Shown piece by piece: positions 12,483 through 18,943 of a stretch of 18,943 nucleotides of DNA; position 1 is the first letter of the stretch, and every line of letters begins with the position of its first letter. Under the pieces are notes generated by a model. It had not been told where the DNA came from. It saw only the letters and a list, made by a program, of their open reading frames with translations, and did no database searches. The position numbers and the translations under genes were made by a program. This stretch comes from an uncultured Campylobacter sp. (lineage in GTDB: Bacteria; Campylobacterota; Campylobacteria; Campylobacterales; Campylobacteraceae). The DNA lies in contig NZ_CALIMS010000060.1 of the NCBI RefSeq assembly GCF_938045345.1, positions 1 through 18,943 of the forward strand. Direction: 5' to 3'.

Positions 12483-15400
12483 TTAAGCATTCTCGCTCGC
12501 GACGCCCGCAGAGATAACCTCATCGCCGAAATCGGCATTCGCAAGCCGCTTGAGCTGGCGGTAACGCCTCATCGCGTCGGCTTTGTTGGCTTCATAAAGC
12601 TTGCCCGCGTGCTCCGGATCGATCTTTTTAAGCGCGTTGTAGCGCACCTCGTTTAGCAAAAATTCCTCATAAAGGCTCCAGTCGGGCTCTTTGGATGAAA
12701 TTTTAAGCGGATTTTTGCCCTCCGCCGCAAGTCGCGGATCGAAGGTGTAGGTCGGCCAATAGCCGCATTTGCTCGCAAGCTCGGCTTGATCGCCGGAGCT
12801 GCCCATGCCGCCTTTGATACCGTGCGCGATACACGGCGAATACGCGATGATAAGGCTAGGACCGGGGTAAGCCTCCGCCGCCATGATCGCTTTTAGCGTT
12901 GCGGCTTGGTTTGCGTTGGAATTTACCTGTGCGACGAAGATGTTGCCGTATGTCATCGCGATCTGACCGAGGTCTTTTTTCTGAACGCGCTTACCGCCTG
13001 CAGTAAACTGCGCGATCGAGCCGCGGCGGCTAGCTTTGGAGCTCTGCCCGCCGGTGTTTGAGTAAACCTCCGTATCCAGCACCAGCACGTTTACGTCCTC
13101 GCCGGTAGCCAGCACGTGATCTAGCCCGCCGTAGCCGATGTCGTAGGCCCATCCGTCGCCGCCGATGATCCACTGCGATTTTTTGTTTAGATACTGCTTT
13201 AGCTCTAAAATTTCACGAACCCCGGGCGCGTCCAAATTTTGTTCTAGTAGCGGCACCAGCCTATCTCTGATCTGAGCGGATTTTAGCGTATCGTCTCTGT
13301 TTTCGATCCAGTCGTGATAAAGCGCCTTTAGCGCGTTTGGCACGCTTGAGAGCGAGCCTAGCATTAGATCTTCGATCTTATGGCGCAGCGTCTCGCTTGC
13401 GATCTTCATTCCCAGCCCAAACTCGGCGTTGTCCTCAAAAAGCGAGTTCGCCCACGCGACGCCGCGGCCGTTCTCGTCCTTGCGATACGGCATCGAGGGC
13501 GCCGATCCGCCGTAGATCGAGCTACAGCCCGTAGCGTTGGCTACGATCATATGATCGCCGAAAAGTCGCGTGATCAGCGTGATGTACGGCGTCTCGCCGC
13601 AGCCCGGACATGCGCCGTGAAATTCAAAATACGGACGGGCAAAGCCTACGCCCTTGACGCTTGATCTGTCCATCAAATCGTCTTTGTATCTTACGTGCTC
13701 AAATAAAAAGTCTGCGCTTTCTTGCTCGCCCTTTGCAAGTTCTTCTTCAAGCGGCACCATGACGAGCGATTTCTCCTTGCTCGGGCAGTTTTCGGCGCAG
13801 AGCGCGCAGCCCGTGCAATCTAGCGGGCTTACTTGGATCTTATATTTTAGCCCCTTTAGCTCCTTGCCCTTGGCTTCTAGCAGGTGATCTTTTAAATTTA
13901 AAGGCGCGGCGGCTTCGTCCTTTTCGTCTAGCAAAAACGCCCTGATTACGGCGTGCGGACAGACGAAGGCGCACTGGTTGCACTGGATACAGTTTTGCTC
14001 GATCCATTTAGGCACCGTGACGCCTACGCCGCGCTTTTCAAATCGCGTGCTGCCCGCGTCAAAGCCGCCGTCCTCGTGCCCTAAAAACGCCGACACCGGC
14101 AAGCTATCGCCGCGCGCCGCGTTCATCGGTTTTACGATCTTTTCTATAAATTCGTCGCCCTTGTATTTATCGTTCGTATCCGCCGCGTCATCTTTTAAAT
14201 TTACCCACGCAGGATCGATCGCTACCTGCACCAAAGCATCCGCGCCCCTATCGATCGCGTCGCAGTTCATCGCCACGACCGCCTCGCCCTTTTTAGCGTA
14301 GGTTTTCTTGGCATATTCCTTCATATAGCTCTGCGCCTGCTCAAACGGAATGATTCCGCTAAGCTTGAAAAACGCCGATTGCATGATCGTATTAGTGCGG
14401 CCTCCAAGCCCTATGTCGTGCGCCAGCTTGGTGGCGTTTAGAATGTAAAATTTTACCCGTCTTTGGGCTAGAATTTTTTTGACCTTGTTCGGAAGCTTTG
14501 CCGCCGTCTGCTCGGCATCCCAGATGGAATTTAAAAGGAAGGTGCCGCCTTCGCGGATGCCCCCGATGACGTCGTAGATGTCCAGATACGCAGCGACCGA
14601 GCAGGCGACGAAATGCGGATTTGAGACGAGATAGGTCGAGCGGATCGGCCTTTTGCCGAAGCGCAGGTGCGAGCGCGTGTAGCCGCCAGATTTTTTGCTG
14701 TCGTAGGCAAAATACGCCTGCGCATAAAGATCGGTTTTATCGCCGATGATTTTGACGGAATTTTTATTCGCGCCCACTGTGCCGTCTGCGCCCAAACCGT
14801 AAAACAAGCACTCTATCTCATCCTTGTAGCCGAGCGAAATTTTATCTCCCACGGGAAGGGATAGATGCGTCACGTCGTCGTCGATGCCGATCGTAAAGCC
14901 GTTTCTAGGCTCGTCCGCCTTTAAATTTTCATACACGGCGATTAGCTGCGCGGGATCAACGTCCTTGGAGCTTAGCCCATATCTGCCGCCCACGATGAGC
15001 GGAGCGTCCTCGCGCCCGTAAAATGCGGCCTTTATATCCAAATACAGCGGCTCGCCGAGACTGCCTGGCTCCTTCGTGCGGTCTAGCACGGCGATTTTAC
15101 GCACGCTTTTAGGCATCGCGGCGAAGAGATATTTGAGGCTGAAAGGCCTATAGAGATGCACTTTTAGTACGCCTACCTTCTCGCCCTTCGCGTTTAGATG
15201 ATCGACCACCTCCTCAAGGGCTTGATTGACCGAGCCCATCGCGACGATCACGCGCTGCGGCTCACTTGCACCGTAATAGACGAAAGGCGCATACGACCGC
15301 CCCGTGATCTTTGAAATTTCGCTCATATACTCCGCGACGATGTCAGGGAGCGCGTCGTAAAATTTATTAACTAGCTCGCGCGTCTGAAAATACACGTCGT

Positions 15401-16064
15401 CGTTTTGCGCCGTGCCGCGAGTTTTAGGATGCTCAGAGCTTAGCGCGCCCTCTCTAAATTTACGCACGGCCTCGCGATCCAGCAAGCGATCAAACTCGGC
15501 ATAGTCCATCACCTCGATCTTTTGAATTTCATGGCTCGTGCGAAATCCGTCGAAAAAGTGCAAAAACGGCACTCGCCCCTTAATCGCCGCAAGATGCGCG
15601 ATACCGCCCAGATCCATCACCTCCTGCACGCTGTTGCTTGCAAGCATCGCAAAGCCGCTCTGGCGACAGGCATAGACGTCTTGATGATCGCCGAAGATGG
15701 AGAGCGCCTGCGCCGCAAGCGCGCGCGCCGCGACGTGAATGACGCCAGGAAGCATCTGGCCCGCAATCTTGTACATATTTGGAATTTTTAGCAAAAGCCC
15801 CTGCGATGCAGTGTACGTCGTCGTAAGCGCGCCCGCTTGGAGTGAGCCGTGCACGGTGCCCGCCGCGCCGCCCTCGCTTTGCATCTCGACCACTTTAACG
15901 GGCATGCCGAAGAGGTTTTTTTTGCCCTGCGACGCCCAAATATCGGTGTAATCCGCCATAGGCGAGCTAGGCGTGATCGGATAGATGCCCGCGACCTCGG
16001 TGAAGGCGTATGAGACGTAAGCCGCTGCCTCGTTTCCGTCCATCGTTTTCATAACTTTTGCCAT
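12483..16064 (-). CDS. nifJ: Pyruvate:ferredoxin (flavodoxin) oxidoreductase, single chain
   Basis: This 1193-residue enzyme converts pyruvate and CoA to acetyl-CoA and CO2, passing two electrons to ferredoxin or flavodoxin. Domains run in the usual order. The N-terminal pyruvate-binding domain has YPITPSSPMADY from 28. A second half follows with DRTKEPGSLGEPLY at about 335. Then comes a two-cluster ferredoxin domain with C692, C695, C698, C702 and C750, C753, C756, C760. The C-terminal thiamine-diphosphate domain has CPGCG (C819, C822) and C847 for the third cluster, GDGW with D970, and N1003 in the cofactor motif. All twelve-cluster-type ligands I checked are present. The length fits the homodimeric PFOR class. 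The ATG follows AAAGGA. It is transcribed alone; flavodoxin encoded nearby is the likely acceptor. The enzyme is oxygen-sensitive in many organisms. Confidence 0.95.
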   Translation of the reverse strand: MAKVMKTMDGNEAAAYVSYAFTEVAGIYPITPSSPMADYTDIWASQGKKNLFGMPVKVVEMQSEGGAAGTVHGSLQAGALTTTYTASQGLLLKIPNMYKIAGQMLPGVIHVAARALAAQALSIFGDHQDVYACRQSGFAMLASNSVQEVMDLGGIAHLAAIKGRVPFLHFFDGFRTSHEIQKIEVMDYAEFDRLLDREAVRKFREGALSSEHPKTRGTAQNDDVYFQTRELVNKFYDALPDIVAEYMSEISKITGRSYAPFVYYGASEPQRVIVAMGSVNQALEEVVDHLNAKGEKVGVLKVHLYRPFSLKYLFAAMPKSVRKIAVLDRTKEPGSLGEPLYLDIKAAFYGREDAPLIVGGRYGLSSKDVDPAQLIAVYENLKADEPRNGFTIGIDDDVTHLSLPVGDKISLGYKDEIECLFYGLGADGTVGANKNSVKIIGDKTDLYAQAYFAYDSKKSGGYTRSHLRFGKRPIRSTYLVSNPHFVACSVAAYLDIYDVIGGIREGGTFLLNSIWDAEQTAAKLPNKVKKILAQRRVKFYILNATKLAHDIGLGGRTNTIMQSAFFKLSGIIPFEQAQSYMKEYAKKTYAKKGEAVVAMNCDAIDRGADALVQVAIDPAWVNLKDDAADTNDKYKGDEFIEKIVKPMNAARGDSLPVSAFLGHEDGGFDAGSTRFEKRGVGVTVPKWIEQNCIQCNQCAFVCPHAVIRAFLLDEKDEAAAPLNLKDHLLEAKGKELKGLKYKIQVSPLDCTGCALCAENCPSKEKSLVMVPLEEELAKGEQESADFLFEHVRYKDDLMDRSSVKGVGFARPYFEFHGACPGCGETPYITLITRLFGDHMIVANATGCSSIYGGSAPSMPYRKDENGRGVAWANSLFEDNAEFGLGMKIASETLRHKIEDLMLGSLSSVPNALKALYHDWIENRDDTLKSAQIRDRLVPLLEQNLDAPGVREILELKQYLNKKSQWIIGGDGWAYDIGYGGLDHVLATGEDVNVLVLDTEVYSNTGGQSSKASRRGSIAQFTAGGKRVQKKDLGQIAMTYGNIFVAQVNSNANQAATLKAIMAAEAYPGPSLIIAYSPCIAHGIKGGMGSSGDQAELASKCGYWPTYTFDPRLAAEGKNPLKISSKEPDWSLYEEFLLNEVRYNALKKIDPEHAGKLYEANKADAMRRYRQLKRLANADFGDEVISAGVASENA

Positions 16065-16680
16065 TTTTCGTCCTTTGGAATTATCAAATTTCGCTAATTT
16101 TACATATTTATTGCTTAAAAATTTTAATGCTTCGCAAACCGAATAAAATTCTAAAGCTTTATCACGGAGGCGAGCGATAAGCGCGATCTGCGGGCGGTTT
16201 TAGGCTAGCATTGCGGACGATTTGAGACGGGCTCTTTCGCCGCTTTGAAAATAAATTTTTTGCATACTTTAAGCGCAGATCGCAAGCAGTGGGTAGAAAT
16301 TAATGTAAATTTAGCCGTCTAACTTGAAATTCTAACCCAAATATCAAATGACGGGAATGCGCGAAAATTAAGAAATTTAAAAATGTACTTGCCACAAGAT
16401 GAAAAAACCTCATATCGCAACAAGACTGGATAATAAAATTTAGCCACTACAAAGCCTCAACCGCTATACACATCCAAACTCGACGTAGCGAAATTTTATT
16501 TATGGCTTGCTACATGCGGTACATAAAATTTCAGCGCATTCTGCCAAATATAAGGAATTTTACTGCCTCCTGCCGAGCGCAGCGCAAATTTCATTTTAAA
16601 TTTTCACTGGTCGATCGCTACGTGAATTTTACTCCATGCGACTTTGCGTTTTGAGCGTAAATTCTATTTCCGCAAGCTGC

Positions 16681-16711
16681 GCGGAGGATAAATTTAGCTA
16701 TAATCCTCCGC
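16681..16711. promoter_or_regulatory. Inverted repeat over the sotB promoter, candidate operator
   Basis: GCGGAGGAT (16681-16689) and ATCCTCCGC (16703-16711) form a perfect 9-bp inverted repeat with a 13-base spacer, a 31-bp site with 22-base spacing between half-site centres. The right arm overlaps the last two bases of the TATAAT box. This geometry suits a dimeric repressor. As RNA it would also fold, but transcription probably starts just after it. Confidence 0.5.
16699..16704 (+). promoter_or_regulatory. -10 box upstream of sotB
   Basis: A consensus TATAAT preceded by AAATTTAGC. Transcription would start near 16711, giving a leader of about 140 bases before the sotB ATG. The leader is AT-rich and contains no clear regulatory structure. 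Confidence 0.5.
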
Positions 16712-16853
16712 TTAGATTTAGCACGAAACGCAGCACGTATATACGGCACGGAATTTTAAAAATTTTAAAATTTCAAGCAGAACTCGAAAAGCTAAAAACC
16801 GCTAAATATGCTAAACTTAAAGCCAAATTTAAAAAGCTCAAAAAGGAAAGCCG

Positions 16854-18017
16854 ATGAACGTCCATAAAATCGCTTACACGAGAGTTATCGCGCTGGCGTT
16901 TGCCGCCTTTATTTTTAACACGACGGAATTTATCCCCGTGGCGCTGCTAAGCGACATCGCGGCGGATTTTAGCATGGACGTTACGAGCACGGGGCTAATC
17001 ATCACGATCTACGCGTGGGCGGTGAGTATCCTCTCGCTGCCACTGATGCTACTAACCTCAAAGCTTGAGCGCAAGAGGCTACTTTTGCGACTTTTCGTGC
17101 TATTTACGCTAAGCCACGTCCTGGCCGCCATTGCGTGGAATTTTACCGTTTTGGTAATCGCGCGCCTTGGCATCGCGATTTCGCACGCGATCTTTTGGTC
17201 GATCACCTCATCGCTCGTCGTGCGACTAGCGCCGATAAATAAAGGCTCTCAGGCCATCGGCATGCTTGCTCTGGGCACCTCTCTGGCGATGGTTTTGGGG
17301 CTTCCTTTGGGACGAGTGGTCGGCGAGCTTTTTGGCTGGAGGATTACGTTTTTTGCGATCGGCGCGCTTGCGGCGGCGGAGGCGCTATTTCTCTGGAAAA
17401 TTTTACCGTTTTTACCGAGTCGCCGCGCGGGCTCTCTTGCGAGCCTGCCGATGCTTGCAAGGCGCCCGATGCTGCTTGCTTTGTATCTGCTGACGTTTTT
17501 GATCGTAGGCGCGCATTTTACGACCTACAGCTACGTCGAGCCCTTCGTGGCGAAATTTAATCCCGCGGGCGATCACTTCGTAACCTACGTTTTGCTTGCA
17601 TTCGGCGCTTCGGGAATCGCTGCGAGCGTGCTTTTTTCAAAGCTTTATCGCTCTTTTCCAAACGCCTTTTTGATCTGCTCGATCCTCTTTATCCTAGCCT
17701 CGGCGCTAACGCTAAAAGTTTTTGTCGCAAATGACGTAGCGCTACTGCTCGCGGCTTTCGTCTGGGGAGTGGGAATTTTTGGCTTTGGGCTTTGTTTGCA
17801 GATTAGGGTTTTGGCGCTGGCTCCCGACGCTACCGACGTCGCGATATCGATCTACTCGGCGATCTACAACGTAGGCATCGGCGGCGGAGCGCTTTTAGGG
17901 CATCAGATCGCAACGAGATTCGGGCTTGAACACATAGGCGAGGCGGGCGCAATACTGGGCGCGCTAGGGTTTGCAAGCTACCTCTATGCAAGCGTAAAAT
18001 TCGCGGAGAAAAAATAG
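16854..18017 (+). CDS. sotB: SotB-type MFS efflux transporter
   Basis: The 387-residue product is a 12-segment MFS drug/sugar:proton antiporter of the inner membrane. The first segment and loop (FNTTEFIPVALLSDIAADF from about 21) and the following LIITIYAWAVSILSLPLMLLTSKLERKRLL closely resemble E. coli SotB (YdeA), an exporter of arabinose and other sugars and of IPTG. This motif set separates it from the general Bcr/CflA drug pumps. Length and segment number match the family. The real substrate in a Campylobacter, which uses few sugars, is uncertain. AAGGA lies 6 bases before the ATG. The upstream inverted repeat at the -10 box suggests regulated expression. It is transcribed alone and converges with the fumarase beta gene. 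Confidence 0.75.
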   Translation: MNVHKIAYTRVIALAFAAFIFNTTEFIPVALLSDIAADFSMDVTSTGLIITIYAWAVSILSLPLMLLTSKLERKRLLLRLFVLFTLSHVLAAIAWNFTVLVIARLGIAISHAIFWSITSSLVVRLAPINKGSQAIGMLALGTSLAMVLGLPLGRVVGELFGWRITFFAIGALAAAEALFLWKILPFLPSRRAGSLASLPMLARRPMLLALYLLTFLIVGAHFTTYSYVEPFVAKFNPAGDHFVTYVLLAFGASGIAASVLFSKLYRSFPNAFLICSILFILASALTLKVFVANDVALLLAAFVWGVGIFGFGLCLQIRVLALAPDATDVAISIYSAIYNVGIGGGALLGHQIATRFGLEHIGEAGAILGALGFASYLYASVKFAEKK

Positions 18018-18068
18018 CGCGTAGGCTAAATTTGCGAAAGAGCTTCGGCGAGATTAGCGCGCGCTTTT
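18016..18068 (+). terminator. Nested stem-loop and T4 after sotB
   Basis: AGCGCG (18016-18021) pairs with CGCGCT (18060-18065), CTAA (18026-18029) with TTAG (18054-18057), and CGAA with TTCG inside (18035-18047). TTTT then AGTT follow. The stem overlaps the stop codon. The asymmetric inner loop makes the fold only moderately convincing. Confidence 0.35.
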
Positions 18069-18321
18069 AGTTGGCGCTTTAAAACAGCGGCTTTGCAGGT
18101 TTAAATTTTTAAAATTTATCCCTCGCGACCAGCTAAATTTGCAGATAAAATTTAATCTCGCGCTTAGCTCCGCCGTCTGTTTTATTAATCGATTACGCCC
18201 GCGCCATCCGCCCAAAGCACTTAAAATTTACCCCTCGTTATAGCGCTAAATTTTAAAATTTAACGACAGGGCGTAAAAAATTAAGGCGCAAAATTTAAAA
18301 GCGCGAGCCGCCCAAATTTAG
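18018..18321. other. Convergent gap between sotB and the fumarase beta gene
   Basis: These 304 bases carry no gene. They contain the possible terminators of both flanking genes and a perfect 16-bp palindrome TAAATTTTAAAATTTA at 18247-18262. The rest is AAATTT-rich sequence mixed with GCGC words. Confidence 0.6.
18275..18304 (-). terminator. Possible terminator of the fumarase beta gene
   Basis: On the minus strand GCGC, an 11-base AT loop and GCGC are followed by CTTAATTTTTT. The T6 run is the best in this gap. It starts 18 bases past the stop. The stem is only four GC pairs, so efficiency is doubtful. Confidence 0.4.
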
Positions 18322-18933
18322 CTACTTTATAAACCCGACCTGCGGTAAAATTTCAGCTAGCGCCGCATCCTTTTTCTCGTTAAATTTGATCTTATTCTGC
18401 TCAAAAAGATTATTTCCGTGCGCGTCGATCGAGACGATGAGCGGGCCAAACTCCTTCACGCGGCACTTCCACAGCGTCTCAGGCATCCCAAGCTCCGTCC
18501 AGTCCGCACTCTCGATCTCCTCGACCTGCGTCGCGGCCACCACTGCGCAGCCCGCAGGAAATACGCAGTGTATCGCGCCAAACTCCTTGCAGCCGCTCAT
18601 CGTGCCCTCGCCCATGCCGCCTTTTCCGACAATGAGGCGCACGCCCGTTTTAGCGATAAACTCGCGCTCGAATTTCTCCATCCGCATGCTAGTAGTCGGC
18701 CCCACGGAGACCATCTCAAAGCCCTCATCGCCCGTTTTTCTGATGATCGGCCCCGCGTGCAAGATCGCGCCGCCCCTGATATCTAGCGGAAGCTCGCGGC
18801 CCTCCTGCACGACGCGTCTGTGCGGCACGTCGCGGCAGGTGACGATGTGCCCGCTGAGGTAGATCACGTCGCCGATCTTGATATCCGCTAGATCCTCGGG
18901 CGCGATCGGCGTGGTTAAAATTTTCTTACTCAT
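18322..18933 (-). CDS. Class I (iron-sulfur) fumarase or tartrate dehydratase, beta subunit
   Basis: The 203-residue product matches the beta subunit (C-terminal domain) of two-subunit iron-sulfur hydro-lyases, which interconvert fumarate and malate (TCA cycle) or dehydrate tartrate. Family segments are visible: KIGDVIYLSGHIVTCRD with RDVPHRR at 34-40, GGAILHAGP, VGPTTSMRM, GKGGMGEGT, and CKEFGAIHCVFPAGCA followed by a C-terminal SIDAHGNNLFEQ. The iron-sulfur cluster ligands lie in the alpha subunit, which is not in this window. The ATG at 18933 sits in ATGA, so the preceding gene could end with that TGA in a 4-base overlap; the alpha gene is expected just beyond the edge. Fumarase is the more likely activity in Campylobacter. 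Confidence 0.85.
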   Translation of the reverse strand: MSKKILTTPIAPEDLADIKIGDVIYLSGHIVTCRDVPHRRVVQEGRELPLDIRGGAILHAGPIIRKTGDEGFEMVSVGPTTSMRMEKFEREFIAKTGVRLIVGKGGMGEGTMSGCKEFGAIHCVFPAGCAVVAATQVEEIESADWTELGMPETLWKCRVKEFGPLIVSIDAHGNNLFEQNKIKFNEKKDAALAEILPQVGFIK

Positions 18934-18943
18934 AGCGCGAACT

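Larger units (their letters stand above)
16065..16853. other. Divergent intergenic region between PFOR and sotB
   Basis: No convincing gene lies in these 789 bases. The left end should hold the PFOR promoter (a TAAAAT on the minus strand at 16097-16102 is a weak candidate). GCGATCTGCG at 16183-16192 has its reverse complement at 16274-16283. GAAATTTTAT (16490-16499) pairs with ATAAAATTTC (16523-16532). The right end holds the sotB promoter region. A 73-codon frame at 16636-16857 ends in a Lys-rich tail overlapping the sotB ATG, but its start lies upstream of the best promoter and lacks a ribosome site. Confidence 0.55.

Noticed and set aside
16636..16857. 73-codon frame ending in an ATGA overlap with sotB
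   Set aside because: The overlap is tempting, but the start has no ribosome site, lies upstream of the TATAAT box, and the Lys-rich tail comes from the AAA-rich leader.
18386..18862. Plus-strand 158-codon frame opposite the fumarase beta gene
   Set aside because: It is antisense to a clear enzyme gene, Ser/Pro-rich as expected for a shadow, and without a ribosome site.

Overview
The window is chromosomal DNA of an epsilonproteobacterium, almost certainly a Campylobacter. The coding DNA is moderately GC-rich and the gaps are AT-rich. The best taxonomic signs are a CiaB-family protein, a long-chain flavodoxin of the Campylobacter/Helicobacter type, and a DUF2325 gene, an unknown gene and fldA in that order. 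The base composition suggests an oral anaerobic species such as C. gracilis rather than C. jejuni, but that is an inference. I see no rRNA, tRNA, CRISPR array, insertion sequence or phage gene.

Left part (1-4320): an octamer tandem repeat at the window edge, a YciA-type acyl-CoA thioesterase (minus), CiaB with an intact HEFGH zinc-peptidase motif (plus), an unknown multi-spanning membrane protein (plus), and a YcxB-like membrane protein (minus). The last two genes converge on a 400-base gap. In this gap each gene has, on its own sense strand, a GTA-loop hairpin followed by a G-quadruplex motif. This is the most unusual structure in the window.

Middle (4418-12403): a large LplT-PlsC-Aas fusion for lysophospholipid import and reacylation (plus), a 600-base non-coding stretch packed with AAATTC/GAATTT words, and an orphan lipoprotein gene with a G7 tract in its leader (minus). 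Then comes a three-gene minus-strand operon (DUF2325 protein, unknown basic protein, flavodoxin FldA) with an extended -10 promoter, followed by an aspartate/glutamate racemase family gene.

Right part (12483-18943): a single-chain pyruvate:ferredoxin/flavodoxin oxidoreductase (minus), a 790-base gap, a SotB-type MFS efflux transporter (plus) with an inverted repeat over its probable -10 box, and the beta subunit of a class I fumarase/tartrate dehydratase (minus), whose alpha partner lies beyond the window edge.

Physiologically, flavodoxin and PFOR form the pyruvate-oxidation electron route typical of Campylobacter, fumarase belongs to the same central metabolism, and the LplT-PlsC-Aas fusion maintains membrane lipids. 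The rest is accessory or unknown. No complete new multi-gene system is evident. The best leads are the paired hairpin/G-quadruplex elements, the cysteine-rich DUF2325 gene in the flavodoxin operon, and the peptidase motif in CiaB.
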